Origin: Thereva unica
Taxonomy: Eukaryota; Arthropoda; Insecta; Diptera; Therevidae
Length of the DNA stretch: 64,000 nt
Assembly (NCBI GenBank): GCA_949987705.1
Contig: OX465281.1
Location: 237,047,143-237,111,142, forward strand
Direction of reading: 5' to 3'
A model generated the notes under the pieces. The model searched no databases and had not been told where the DNA came from. It worked only from the letters and a program-made list of their open reading frames with translations. Position numbers and translations under genes: made by a program. This document shows positions 41,318-53,717 of this stretch, piece after piece (the stretch's first letter is position 1; the number at the start of each line of letters is the position of its first letter).

Positions 41318-44300
41318 ATCAAGGGGATTTATGTATTGGAAAACAGTTCGTGGTTGCATTAAAACTGGATTAACAGCTGATCGTGCATGACTCCAAGTCT
41401 CACCAGAGCTGGAATTTGTTGCAAAATTAAATTAATTTTTCCTTTTCTAATTTATTTAACTAACTCAAACCCAAAACCGATTGATTTCTTGTAAAGCCCA
41501 GGGTTTTCGGTTCTGCGGTAATAGCTTATTGAATGAACATTTGGTCTTATAGGTAATTGTCCTTCGGTGCGTTCCCGTTCATGATCGGCAGGATCAACTG
41601 ACATCAACATAACTGGCCTTCCCAACATTCCCGGAAATTTGACAATTAATCCATATTCATCTTTAACTGCTTTTAAAATTTCACTTTGTGGCTTATTATA
41701 GAATTTTCCTGCAGTGAAAATATTTACCCCCCGGCAGAAAAGATCTTAGTAAAAAAAGCCGTGAAAGCGTTGGGATTTCATTATATGATTTTGCAAATTC
41801 CCACTCAGTTTGAAGATCTTGAATATTTTCTTGTTTTAAACTTGCCTATTTTTAAGAAATTATTTATACAAAGTTGTATTTAAATTTAACAAATCCATCC
41901 ATCCATCCATCCAATGGCGCTACAGCCCAAATCGAGCCTTGGCCTCCTCGAGGGCATTTCTCCAAGTCTGACGGTTCCTTGCAGCAGTTCTCCAGTTCCG
42001 AATGTTCAGCATTGTCTCTGCGTCAGCCGTCACAGAGTCCATCCATCTTCTCCTGGGTCTACCTACTGGTCTGTTTCCTGGAATTTCGGCCACCATAAGC
42101 CGTTTTGGGATACGGTTATCATTCATCCTGACTACGTGGCCGGCTAGTCTTAGTCTGTTGATTTTTATAAACGTTGAGAGTTCTGGGTCGTCAAAAATTT
42201 CATACAACTCGTTGTTGTATCTCCTTCGCCATATCCCATCCTCTCTCGTTGGGCCTATTATGCATCTGAGCACCTTCCTCTCAAACCTGTTGACTTGTTC
42301 CTCTATCTCCTGGGTCATAGTCCAAGTCTCGCTGCCATAGCACAGTACTGGTCGTATTACTGTTTTGTAGAGTGAGAGTTTCGTTTTTCTGTGCACAAAT
42401 CTTGAGTGCAATATTTGTTTTTGGGCATAAAAAGCTCTATTAGCCAGTACTATTCGTCTAGTTACTTCTTCCTTTTCATCGTTTCTTTTTGTAATTGTAG
42501 ACCCAAGGTAGACTGTTTTATCGACTACTTCTAGATTATGTTCGTCGATAGTTATATTTCTTCCCATTCTAAATCTTCCAGCTCTGGATTGTTGCATCAC
42601 CTTCGTTTTTTCTTCATTGATGTTCAGCCCTATGTCCTTGGCCGCCTCTTTTAATTCGACATAGACTTCTTTCGCTGCCAAGAAGGACCTTCCCACGATC
42701 TTCACGTCATCCGCATATCCAAGTAATTGTACAGACTGCGTTGCTATGGACGCATTTCTCCGTACTGATGTTTTTCTTATCACCCATTCTAGGGCCAGGT
42801 TGAAAAGCATGGGGGCTAGTCCATCTCCTTGTCTAAGACCTTGTCGCACTTCGAACTATTCTGTTATTGCATTTTGAATCCTTACTTTCGCCAGGGAGCT
42901 ATTCGTTGCGCATTTTATCAGTCGTACCAGCTTGGAGGGGACTCCTAATTCCAATAGGATCCTGTACAGCCTCTCTCTGTTTATCGAGTCATATGCCTGT
43001 TGAAAGTCGACAAATATCTGGTATATATCTATATTCCTTTCCCAGGTTTTCTCCAGAATTTGTTTTAAGATCAGCAGTTGGTCCGATGTTGACCTGTTTG
43101 TCCTAAAACCAGCTTGATATTCTCCTATAAGGCCTTCCGCTATAGGTTCTAGTTTTTGTTTCACAAGGATTGTGAAGGTTTTGTAGCTGGTGCTGAGGAG
43201 TGAGATGCCTCTGTAGTTTTTACAGGTTAATTTATCTCCTTTCTTGTAGATTGGACATATAATCGCTTTCTTCCAGTCATCTGGTATAACTTCTTCCTCC
43301 CAGACGTTACATATGAGTTCGTGTAAGTTCCTTAAGAGTTGCGGCCCTCCTTCCTTTAGTAGCTCAGCTGCGATTCCATCGATGCCTGGGGATTTGCTGC
43401 TTTTTTGCCTTTTCACAGCTTCCCGTACCTCATCCAGTGTTGGTGGTTCTATTGGAATACTATCTTGAGGTATTACCATTGCTTCCGCCTGTGAGTCTTC
43501 GTTTATTCTTTGGGTTGGATTCAATAAGTTTTGAAAATATTGTCTCCATCTTTCCTTTATCCTATCCGGGTCTGCTAATAGGTTCCCATCCATGTCTCTA
43601 CAAATATCCGTTCTTGGCTGAAACTTATTACTGATCTGGCGTGTTCCTTTGTAGGCTTGCCTAGTTCTACCTTCGCTGAAGTCTTCCTGTATCTGTAGGA
43701 TCCTCCTGTTTAGATACTCTCTCTTTTTCTTTCTGCACAGCTTGTCTGCAGTTCTTCTTTTTAGCTTAAACACTTCCATCCTTGCTCTTGTGGGCCTTGC
43801 GATGTACTCCCGGTGGCTCTGGTTTCGTTCTTCTATTGCAGCTCTGCAATCCCGATCAAACCAGTCAATTCTAGCCTGTCTGGGGGCCCAGCCTAGGGCG
43901 TCTTCAGCTGCCTCCTTTACGCTGTTTTTCAGCTTTTCCCATTTGTTGTTAATGTCAGGCTCTTCTCCTACTCCTTCTCTCAGGTTTTGTACGATAGCAT
44001 TCTGATAGGCCTCTCTTCTTTCTTCAAGTTTCAGCTTGTCTATATCGTACCTTAGCTGTGTTTGCCCTCTTTGAGTTTTGGTCGTTATCCGGGCCCTAAA
44101 TTTCACTTTGACAAGATAGTGGTCCGAGCCACAGCACGCTCCCCTCATAGTTCTCACATCCAGTATACTCGTGGCCCCTCTTCTCTCAATTAGGACGTGG
44201 TCTATTTGATTATATGTAACCCTGTCTGGTGACTGCCACGTCATCTTATGAATATTTTTATGTGGGAACATTGTTGAACTTACTACCATTGAGTTCAAGC

Positions 44301-45453
44301 TAGCGAGATCGATCAATCTACTACCATTGTCATTGGTAGCGTTATGTAGGCTGTGCTTTCCTATGACTCCTAGGAATTCCTCTTCTTTTCCTACTTTGGC
44401 GTTCATGTCTCCAAGCACCATTTTAATATCGTTAGACGGTATTAATCTGGTGACGTTTGTTAGCTCCTGGTAGAATTCCTCTTTCTCCTCATCCGTCTTG
44501 TCTTCTGTGGGCGCATGGACGTTTATGAGACTAATGTTATGTAGTCTTGTTTTAATCCGAAGCGTACATATCCTATTATTTACTGGCTTGAAGTCCAGAA
44601 TCAGTGATTTCATTTTCTTTTCGACTATGAAGGCAACTCCGAACTCTCTTCTTCCATTCGATGAACCACTGGAGAGTATCGTGTGGGTTTTGAGATCCAT
44701 TATGCCACTGTGAGTCCATTTGGTTTCCTGTAGAGCGGTGATTGCTATGCCGTATTTTTCCAATAATAATAAAAGCGAACGCAGAGCGCCCGTCCTGTTG
44801 AGCGTTCTGACGTTCCAAGCTCCAATGTCAAATTCCATATTTCGTTGCCTGGGTCGTTGCCGTTGAGTCCGTCCTGTCCGAGGCCTGCCTTGAGGATTCG
44901 TGACGGGTGGGTTTTTACGGTGGAAGGTTGTCAGCCTGCCGCCCAACCCCCAACCTGGAGGACCAGTCCGGTAATTGTTTCGTTTTGAGGCGCGAAACAC
45001 TCGCCTTTCACCCTCCTCCGTCAGTTACTCTTGTATATACAAGAGCATCCAGGGAACACCCGATGTAAAGTCAACATCTTCGTGGAGGTGGAGGTAGGAT
45101 TCGGTAGCATATCGGAAGGACTTAGGTCGTGAAGACCATGGGTCGCAGATGGCGTTTCTCAGGACTTGTCCCTTTGGTGTACCGGCACCACCAAAGGTCC
45201 CTGAGGCCGTTACTACCATTTGATCCCCAAATATAACAAATATTTTACTTGAATTTGCACCGACATTGTACGCCTTTCTAAATATTTGAGAAAGATATTC
45301 CATTTTGAACATTTTGTTAATCTCCACAAACTTTTCATTTTCGTTCAGCTTTTGAACACAGTCGCGAATTAGACAAAATTGAAATTTTTCTGCAATGTTT
45401 TATTATTATCATCACTTAGTGTAAATTGACATTAGGCTAAATCTCAGCGGTTA
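41318..45453 (-). pseudogene. Truncated duplicate of P450-4 (exons 1-4 only)
   Basis: Exon 1 45338-45249 (MKSLWRLTKCSKW...MSVQIQ), exon 2 41845-41728, exon 3 41708-41465 with one codon deleted (HERERTEG instead of HERVLRTEG), and the first ~91 bases of exon 4 (41408 to 41318). Splice signals are still intact. Exon 4 breaks off mid-exon and is joined to the P450-5 promoter, so exons 5-6 with the I-helix, ExxR and heme Cys are absent and no P450 activity is possible. Upstream similarity with P450-4 extends to 45453. Intron 1 contains an RTE element at 41895-45233. Good reading of exons 1-3 indicates recent origin. Confidence 0.88.
41895..45233 (-). mobile_element. Nearly intact RTE-type non-LTR retrotransposon
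   Basis: 8-bp target duplication TAACAAAT at 41887-41894 and 45234-45241, exactly at a site that is empty in P450-4. The minus-strand frame 45000-41920 spans ~1,026 codons with one in-frame TAG (42856-42858). Order: N-terminal basic leader, APE-type endonuclease (DIGAWNVRTLN, ALQETKW, LGDMNAKVG, QIDHVL, GSDHYLV), reverse transcriptase (KSPGIDGIAAELLK, NYRGISLLS, QAGFRTNRST, FVDFQQAYDSI, GLRQGDGLAP, YADDVKIVG), and C-terminus GRPRRRWMD. 3' end GGGCTGTAGCGCCATT followed by GGAT repeats. Similar proteins are often mis-annotated as craniofacial development protein 2. Confidence 0.93.
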
Positions 45454-46515
45454 ACCGGTCTTGAGGCAATGTGCAGTAGTAAGCTCAGCTTGAAAGATAC
45501 ATGCGATGAGTCCTATGCTTGAACACTTTAATGATATATGAATTCAGGAGTACTAACTGCGGAGGGAAGGTTATTCTGCTTATACCCGAACTCCTAGACT
45601 ATGGTTGTGCGAACTGGCTGGAGTGTACGGGAGAACAAAGCATCCTGATCCTGTGTTGCGGGAGGAACAGAAAATTATTTATTTCATTGCCATGCATGGG
45701 TTAAACTACAGGTAAGCATTCACACAGAATATGAATGACTGTTTCCTTCTCGTTCATCTCTCCGCAACTACACCAACAGACATTGTGCGGGATAGCCACA
45801 AATGCTCCCTCTAATTTTTACCTTCTGTAGGAGAATTCTACATAAAAGGTAGCCTTCTGCAATATTCAACGCTTTGGCATAATACTTCAAAATATCGTCC
45901 TCAGAAGTACTGTCATCAAGGAGATAAATGAAGCCAGTTTTCGCTCCCAATGACATTAAGTGAATTTTTGTTGTTAGAGTTGCTAGCAATAATTTTTCTC
46001 GGTGCATGAGGTCTATTTACTTTTTTCCAACTGGGATCCGAACATTGGAATTAACATCGTTCCCACTTAGCAAATCCACTATATCACCAGTAGAGCAAAC
46101 AGCAGCATTAACCCATGCCAAATGTTGAGTCACTCCATTAGTGCTCAAGGTTGGGATGATCTCGACATCAATACAAGAAAATTCCATATCAGGAGCTGAC
46201 TGATTCAAATGACTTCACAATAGCGTTTGCTGATCGATCACTTCTCACAGCTGACGCAGTAACAAACAAGTTCGACGGAAAGTGGATCTAGGATTTTAGG
46301 GGCATCCCCCGCTACGCCTTGCTTGAGAGACTCCAATTCCTTTGTTATGGCTTCGAGCCTAGATAAAACCGGCTCTATACGATGCTATGAACACCTTCGT
46401 ATGAAACATTCATCACATCGTGTATAGCCGGCTTAATATAATAGATATAGGAAACTCTTCACACCATTTACACCGCCACACAACTTCCGCATATTTTTTT
46501 AGAATTGAAATTCAT
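45454..46515. other. Decayed TE region
   Basis: The minus-strand frame 46017-46208 contains VDLLSGNDVNSNVRIPVGKK and could be an LTR-element protease/linker remnant. About 45700-45800 reads SCGEMNEKETVIHIL, like the Cys/His end of a LINE protein. Both are weak. No host gene seen. Confidence 0.3.
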
Positions 46516-46517
46516 TA

Positions 46518-46927
46518 GCCGTGTTCCTTTTCTACTCTTAAGTACTCCGGAGTAAAACTTAAAAGGAACACAATTTTTTTTTGTTTTGGGTAACGTTTTG
46601 AACTTTTCTTTAAATAAAAGCGCGTTCAATTATTGTAAATATAATATGGGTACTTAATACTTACCATTACAAAAATAAAAATTAAAAAACCGCACATTAA
46701 AATTCTTGATTCTTTTTATAACACCGAAAACTGTCAGTTCGTCACAATTCAATGAAAATCCATCTATCAGCTTTTTAGTAAGTGAAAAATAATTCACAAT
46801 AGACTGCAAATGGCGATATTCCCCTAGTGAATGTTAGATGCGTATTTACTCTAGTTATCTACACCTCTGTAAGGGCAGGTGTAGTTGGGAGTAACTACAA
46901 GGAAAAAAAGCAGAAAAGGAACACGGC
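46518..46927. mobile_element. MITE with GCCGTGTTCCTTTTCT ends
   Basis: Inverted ends GCCGTGTTCCTTTTCT (left) and AGAAAAGGAACACGGC (right), both flanked by TA (46516-46517, 46928-46929), suggesting Tc1/mariner-type mobilisation. The interior has a CTCCGGAGTA motif also seen in the MITE at 48886. Confidence 0.7.
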
Positions 46928-46937
46928 TATTATCACA

Positions 46938-47045
46938 GATTAATGTACACCTTTAATGAAATTTTTTCTCACAAATAGCACAGCTAATGTCACCGTCTTG
47001 AATTAAATCCTTATCGCACTTAAAGCACCCATTCGGCATTATTAG
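46938..47045 (-). pseudogene. PHD-type zinc-finger fragment, probably LINE ORF1
   Basis: The minus-strand frame from ATG 47039 reads MPNGCFKCDKDLIQDG then ISCAICEKKFH and stops. The CxxC...CxxC..FH spacing fits the start of a PHD-like finger. Such fingers open the ORF1 protein of some insect LINEs. The second half of the finger is missing. Confidence 0.4.
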
Positions 47046-48083
47046 AAAATTGGAAAAATATGGCAAAGAAAAAAAAATAATATTCAGAGCGACCGAAAAA
47101 ACACGTTTTCTCGGCGAGAGGCACTCACTGGCAGCCTTCTTCAAGAGGTATCCGTGTTTCTCCACTCACTTTTTGAGAATATTTTGACAGTAAAGTTTTT
47201 CGTGAAGATCAATCTGAGGAAGATACTCTATGATTGTGGTAACCATACCCTAGAGTAGAGTGTCTAAGATGTTGGTATGACTGTTACCCCGTTTATGACT
47301 AGGTTGAAAAGTTGAGTCGAGGTTGAATTAAAATATCGACCATCGTATATCATGTCGAGTTGAGTTTACTTTGGGTTGAAATAGAGTTGAATTGACTCAA
47401 ATTTTTGCGTGAAATTCTCATTTATAGATTACGTAAACAATTTTTAAAAACATGGAAGGTGATCAGGACGAAATAATTCGATGTATATTACGTCGGAGGC
47501 GAACTTCACGGATGATAAACAAACAAAACAAATGTTACTTCATCCCAATTACACCTCAAACCGCGTATATGAGGCGAAATATCAACTCGACCCAGTTAGG
47601 AGAACTGAGATAAGTTGACTTTATGACTAGGTTTAATCTGGGTTGAACTTGGTTAGAACTTCTTTAAAAAAGTTGAACAGTAAGTGGAGACTTTAACATT
47701 TGTAAAAATATCCTTTGAGAATAAAGAAACACCTAAAGCTTTTTCCACAATTTATTTATTAACCTTAATCCATGACCACTTTAATGCCCGATTACGAGGT
47801 CTCTCTTCTTTAAGTAAACAAACAAAATATTTTTCAACTCAATGTTATCAAACACCAGTTCTCCTTGTCACAACACATGTTGAGTGCACTGAGATTAAAT
47901 ATTCCTAAAATAGCCCTTTATCCGACAAAGCTTCTCCGTAACTACTTTATCAACATTTTTGATAACAAAAATTTTAAAATTTGATTACAATTTTAAATCA
48001 CAAAAAATTTGTAAAAATATTTATTTATTATAAAACCATATTTTGGTGAAGCAGTAAGAAATTGTGAAAAGAAAATAAAAAAA
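47046..48083. other. Intergenic, upstream of P450-6
   Basis: AT-rich. 47270-47660 has several GACTAGGTT/GGGTTGAA motifs, two in the same direction, that may mark a decayed MITE. The ~200 bases before 48084 should contain the P450-6 promoter but show no clear TATA box. They lack the shared promoter block of P450-2/-3/-5. Confidence 0.35.
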
Positions 48084-51000
48084 ATGTTTCGCAAAATTAC
48101 GGATTTCAATAATTTACCAAGGATTTTTATTTCGAGGTCTGCATCGGCACAACCGAAGGTAAAATTATGGCAGTTATTGTTAAAACTTTGAATATAAAGT
48201 AATTTTAAAGTGAAAAACATTGTGTAATCGTTCTTTTTTTAGATTGCCGAAAATCAAAGTGATCGAGTGTTAGATTTTAGTAGCGAATGGGCATCAGCAC
48301 GACCTTTTAAAAAAATTCCTGGTCCATCGAAATTGTCAACAATCAGAGCTTTTTTACCTGGAGGTAATTAGAGATAAAAATTATTTGCATTCATCATTTA
48401 TATTATTTCTTTGAAATTTTCTTCGTAGGCAAATACTACAATATACCTAATACTGAAATGATGAAAATGGCAAGCAATGAATATGGCAAACTTATATTAT
48501 TTCCATCGTTATTCGGAAGCCCCGAAATGCTGATATCCTTTGATCCTAGCGACTATGAAAAAATATTTCGAACGGAGGGAAAATGGCCACAGCGTATTGT
48601 AGCTGAATCGTTGAAAAATTTTCGTTTGGTGGAAAAACTTGATTTTTTTAGAAAAACTGCTGGACTCACAACTGAGTATAGTTATTTATAAATTTACCTT
48701 TTAAATAATATTAATATTTCACTAAAACCAGCCAAGGAGAAAGATGGGGCTATGCCAGATCAGTAGTGAATCCCGTACTTATGCAGCCAAGGACTGTAAC
48801 ACAGTATATTCCGGCTATTGACAGTGTTTCGGATGATCTTATAGAGAGGTTTGTAAATTTTTTTTTTGTTAAATAGGGAACTTTAAACTGCGTTCCATTG
48901 AGCGATGCGGAGTACTGCGGAGTACATCACCAATTGAACGCGATTTTTGATATCAGAAGTAAAACTAGTAAAACGTAATAAGTGGAAGGGTAGTTGCGAA
49001 TTCTCCGGAGTACTGGGGAGTAGAAAATATTGCCAAATGGAACGCAGTTATTATTGCAAATGTGAACCTATAGTTTGCTAAAGAAATCAGATCGACTTTT
49101 TTAAAATTATTGTTCGAGGGGCGGCACATCTTAACATCAAAGAGTAATCGAAGTCATATTTTGAAATACGATAGTCGTCGTTAGTCTATGTAAAAACAGA
49201 ATATTTTGGGTAATTATTTGATAAAACATAATTTCTTTTTCGGTCGTTACACTTAACCCAGCGTTCCTCCAACTTTAAGTAAGATTTCGGAGGGTACTCG
49301 CTTTAGTCGACAACCACATCGCTGGAAGTTGAGTATAGTAGTTTATCTAGGTTTTGTCCACAGTTATGTATCTACACAGAAACTCGTCAGAATTGCGACC
49401 GAAAAGCGCCAAGCCATCTTTTGACTCGTTTAGTCGACTGCGTTTATTCTCGGCTCATACTTATAAGTTAGTTGAGGAATTTTGCCGAGATTTTTGTTAC
49501 AACCAATTTCACGTGCAAAATGGAAAACATTGTACATCATGAAATTGCTGTGTCTTCGAAAAATTCGCCCAGTTTGACACGTTTCACTGTAAAGATTGTA
49601 CGTTCTCCTACACCGCAAACCCAAGCGTGTGGTTTTAAAACGCATGTCGTGTGTAAAATCGTATAATCACTTTTTACGCCTTTAAATTGTGTTAATTTAA
49701 CACGCGAAAAGTCTGTAAATTTAAAACACTTAATGCGGTTATTTTAAACACACCAAATGTGTATTACTATAAAGCTTTTGTGAGTAAAGCTTTTTAGCCT
49801 CCTATTGCAGGGAGTAAATCTAGAAAAATCGACACCGATTATGTGATAAGTAATTGTATAGTAAAAAAATAATTTAATACTAAATTATAAAGGTTTTAAA
49901 AAAATATAGATATGTACATACTTATAAGTCTCAAATTAGATTTTTTAAACTCCACTTTTTTTTTTCAAATAAAATTCAATTTTATCAAGCTAAAATTCAA
50001 ATCGTTAAAACTATATCCAATATTTTAAAAGTCAAATTCAAATTTGTAAAGTTCAAATATATTTTCATTGATTTTTAATTCGTATGACTGAAGGTCAAAA
50101 CAGCGACTGCGACGGCCGACTGCAACTGCGATTTATGTCAAAGTTGGACGGCGCAGTTAATGTAGAACGAAATTGCAACGGCAACTTCTATTCTGACATA
50201 AAAGCGTGACATTTTACGTTGTATTTGAAAACTAATTTGGTTTTATACCTACATTGTTTGCATAATATATACCTACATATATTAATTAAACTTGTTTGGA
50301 TTTGAATTTCAAGAAAATATGAATATATATAAAATATTGAGGTCGACGCCGACGGCGATTTTAGAAATTTGCTCAAACGCCGACTTCGACTTCGCGGCGC
50401 TGTGCCGCTGCAGTTGTAATTTCGTTATACACGGTTTGTGTTCATTTGCGCTAAACGGCTGACTTCGCCGTCCGCCGTCGCAGTCGCAATTCTGTTTTGA
50501 CCTTGAGCGATGCGGGAATTGTATAAGATGTCCGTTGCTTCGGAATCCATGTCGACAAACATTAAATCGGTTACGAAGTTGTTGTCGTCGTATTGAACTC
50601 CGAGCCTTCTATCGAATGCTTCACTCATAATCGCGTCGTCGATCAAAACGTTGAAGAGAGGTGGCGAAGTGACGTCTCCGTGTCGGACAAGTTTAAATCG
50701 GGAACTCCTCTGATGAGTCGCTTCGAATACGAACCCTGGTGATTGAGCCATCGTATGACACTTGGAAAAGTTGAATGGTTTTCAATGGCAAGTGTTCGGT
50801 TTCCGAAGCTGTTCCAATTTGAAAACTGATTTGAAATTGATTAAAACAACGAAAGTTCTTTTGCCGCAACGAATTCTTTCTACCAATTGACGGGGAGCGA
50901 ATATTTGATCATCCTCGATGTGGTCTAAACCCAACTTGTTCTTTCCTCGATTGTATGGTTTTCGTAAATACTTTGCCGAAGATCGAAAGGAGGCTAATTA

Positions 51001-53717
51001 TTCGATAGTTCTTGCATTCCCGACTGTCACCTTTTTTTTAAAATTGGGAAAACGATTGCTTTCTTCCACGCCGACAGGACACGTTCCGAATGCCATATGT
51101 GTCTTATGAGAACATGAAGTCGCTGTGATAAGACATCACCTCCGGCTTCGATCATCTCGACGGTTACTTAGTATATTCCTGGCGCTTTTCCATCCTTCAG
51201 CGATTTTATTGCTGTCTTCACCTCGATAATTGTCGGTTCGGTATCGAGAAATTGATTCGCCGGCTGTTCGATAATCGGCGATTCGGGTGCTGGACCTTGT
51301 GGCGGATCGTGAGATCCATCGTTGCGTCCATTTACGGATAGGTGCACACAACTCCATTGCACACTTCACAATAGACTCCGACAATTGCCTTTCCTTTACA
51401 TCGATTTGCAACTATCAAGTTGTTTGACGCTGCGAATGAAAGCAGGTGTAAGCCGTTATCGTTAATTACTCCGTGTTCGAATTTGCCCATTGTTCCTTCG
51501 TAGCCGGGTCGATCTTCTTCTGAATCTGCATTGAAGTCCCCCGCGAGTATTATTAATTCGGTTCGAGGTATCATATCCAGCGCCTGTTGAAGCTGATCGT
51601 AAAATTAATGCTTGTTCGCGTCCTTGCTGGTCTCGGTTGGCGCATAAACGGATATGATATGGGTCTTGAATATTCCACCGATGGTTATAACCGCCAAACG
51701 CTCGGATATCGGCTGGAATGCCATAACGCTACTAGCAGCCTGTTGATCGACCATAGAGCCAATTTCGGTGCTTTGAAGAGGTTTGTTTGGGATGAAAACG
51801 GGGGAGGGGTTATGGGTTTGAATTTATATTCCATTTCGAGTAAAAATCAGACTCGCCCTGCCTAACCTGAAGCAGGCACGCCCAGCGTCAAAATAGGACT
51901 CCCACGTCCTTAGCCTGCAACGGACAGCATCGACACACCTTCGTAGCACTCACAACAAGCACGGTATGCCTGACTAAAAATTCTACTTTTCCAAATGCAG
52001 GCTGGAACGGAATAGCCCAAACGAAGCATTGTACGCTCACACTTTTCTATACTAAAGTGAGCAAAATTGATAAAGAGTGCTATTACGCATATTCAGTAGG
52101 TTCGTTCGATTGCTTCGGTCAGGCAGCATTGGACGTGGTTAGTACTTAGTTTGGGGACCGCTTGATAAGACGACACTCGCGTTGGAATGGTCGATTACGA
52201 CTACATGCATATCTGTAACAGAGGCATGCTGGCGGGCGCATTTTTAGATATTTGTGTCTGTAGGGCGCGTGCATACCCATGTGGTAGGCGCATACATCTG
52301 CCAAACACCCTGTATGTTCACTCTGCTTGCTTATTTGAGGTAGCTCGATATTTATATTTCTTGGTTCGATAATAGCATCTGACAACATAATGGAACCACA
52401 AATATCTTATCACTACTCAAATATGTATGTAGATGCGAGATTGGTGGGTTTAAAAAAGAGAACTCTTACCTTCTCAACCATACGAGAGATAAGTTTTTCA
52501 GATTCCGTGCTTCAATGTGGGAATCATTTAAAGGAATTATTATTGTTAGGTTATTATCATTTCAGATGTCACCTGTCAATCATATCCAAATATATTATAA
52601 CCAACAACGAAAACTTTCAATTTTTATATTTCAGAATGAGAAAATTAAGACACACCAAAACCAATGAGCTTCCTTCGGATTTTGATACCCAACTGCACTA
52701 CTGGGCTCTAGAATCAATGGGAGTAATCGCCCTGGATACACGACTGGGTCTTCTAAACGACTTTGAGCAACATCCAGATGCCCAGAAACTTATCCACCAT
52801 ATGCAAAGATTCTTCCACCTCATATACGAACTTGAAATAAAACCAAATTTGTCGAAATACATATCGACGCCAAATTACAAGGAAATGATAAACGTACAAA
52901 CTGAAATACAGGAGATCTCTATAAAGTACATAGACAAAGCCCTCGATCGTCTGCATGGCGATTACGCTCGATCGAAACACGATAAAAGTGTCCTTGAAAG
53001 GCTCATCGATGTTGATGTAGAAGTTGCACTTGTAACAGTAACTGATATGCTGATGTTTGGTGTTGACACGGTAAGAATTTGGTTTAAATCTGGTTTTGTC
53101 ATGTTTTAATGAATCATTTTTACTTGTAGACCACATCCGCTTTCATAAGTTGCTTGTATCTAATTGCTAAAAATCCTGATAAACAGAGAAAACTCTTTGA
53201 TGAACTGAAAACGGTTCTTCCCACGAAGGATACACAAATTACTAAGGAAAATGTGAAAAATTTACCCTATTTAAGAGCTTGTATTAAAGAAGCATTAAGG
53301 ATCCACCCTGTTACTACGGGGACGTCACGAAAAACCGGTGCGGATTTAGTGCTAAGTGGATACCAAGTACCTGCAGATACATTAATTTTCATGCCTGGAG
53401 AGTTGATCAGTAGAGACGAAGAACAATTTCCCGAACCAAAAAAATTCATTCCCGAACGCTGGCTTAGGGATCAAGGCCAAAATTCGGAATGTCCTTCAGC
53501 GAAGACTTCACATCCTTTTGCTTATTTACCATTTGGGCATGGTCCAAGGTTTTGTGTTGGCAAAAGATTGGCTCAAATGGAGCTGGAGATTGGATTGGCG
53601 AAGATTTTTAGGAATTTCCAAGTCAGTTACAATTACCCGGATATAGTGTACGAATCACATGCTATTAACGTTCCAAAAGGCGATTTTAAATTCCAAATTT
53701 GTGATGTTACTGAGTAA
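48084..53717 (+). CDS. P450-6: CYP12-like mitochondrial cytochrome P450, complete
   Basis: Predicted 527-residue monooxygenase. Exons: 48084-48158, 48243-48363, 48429-48675, 48732-48848, 52635-53070 and 53130-53717, all GT-AG. Exon 1 gives 25 residues ([20 protein letters not shown]...), Arg/Ser-rich with few acids, a mitochondrial presequence. Exon 2 has [10 protein letters not shown]. Motifs: RWGYAR (C-helix), FGVDT+TTSAFISC (I-helix), KEALRIHP (ExxR), FIPERW in place of PERF, and [12 protein letters not shown] (heme Cys near 474). Intron 1 is only 84 bases, while intron 4 is 3.8 kb and packed with TEs, the reverse of P450-2/-3. AATAAA lies about 75 bases after the stop. Sequence is well diverged from the tandem set, so it is an older paralog with probably different substrates. 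Confidence 0.93.
48886..49049. mobile_element. ~164-bp MITE in intron 4 of P450-6
   Basis: Inverted ends AACTGCGTTCCATTG and CAAATGGAACGCAGTT enclose CGGAGTACTGCGGAGTAC and CTCCGGAGTACTGGGGAGTA. Non-coding. Confidence 0.65.
49050..50088. other. Intron 4 of P450-6, unrecognised part
   Basis: Open frames at 49354-49666 overlap on both strands without known domains. 49690-50060 is very AT-rich. No TE ends identified. Confidence 0.3.
50093..50504. mobile_element. MITE with AGGTCAAAACAGCGACTGCG ends
   Basis: The left end AGGTCAAAACAGCGACTGCG and the right end CGCAGTCGCAATTCTGTTTT then GACCT are reverse complements with small gaps. TGA on each side may be a 3-bp target duplication. It interrupts the decayed RTE on its right. 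The subterminal part is GC-rich with GCCGACTTCG/GCCGTCGC motifs. Confidence 0.6.
50505..51700 (-). mobile_element. Decayed RTE-type LINE
   Basis: Minus-strand pieces in several frames: [18 protein letters not shown] (APE endonuclease), [22 protein letters not shown] RT start at about 51230, [21 protein letters not shown] block near 51000, and [18 protein letters not shown] with [14 protein letters not shown] at about 50560-50700 where the catalytic box is altered. Many stops and a MITE end. It sits antisense in intron 4 of P450-6. Confidence 0.65.
51701..52634. other. End of intron 4 of P450-6
   Basis: Contains GC-richer unrecognised sequence to about 52390, then AT-rich intron up to the acceptor TATTTCAG before 52635. 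An open frame starting at 52390 runs into exon 5 but its intronic part has no P450 similarity. Confidence 0.4.

Noticed and set aside
41920..45000. Host gene similar to craniofacial development protein 2 or an endonuclease
   Set aside because: Endonuclease plus reverse-transcriptase domains, target duplication and 3' microsatellite show it is an RTE retrotransposon.
52390..52634. N-terminal extension of P450-6 exon 5 as an alternative start
   Set aside because: The reading frame is open by chance. A standard TTTCAG acceptor at 52634 and exact exon phase match to all paralogs place this part in the intron.
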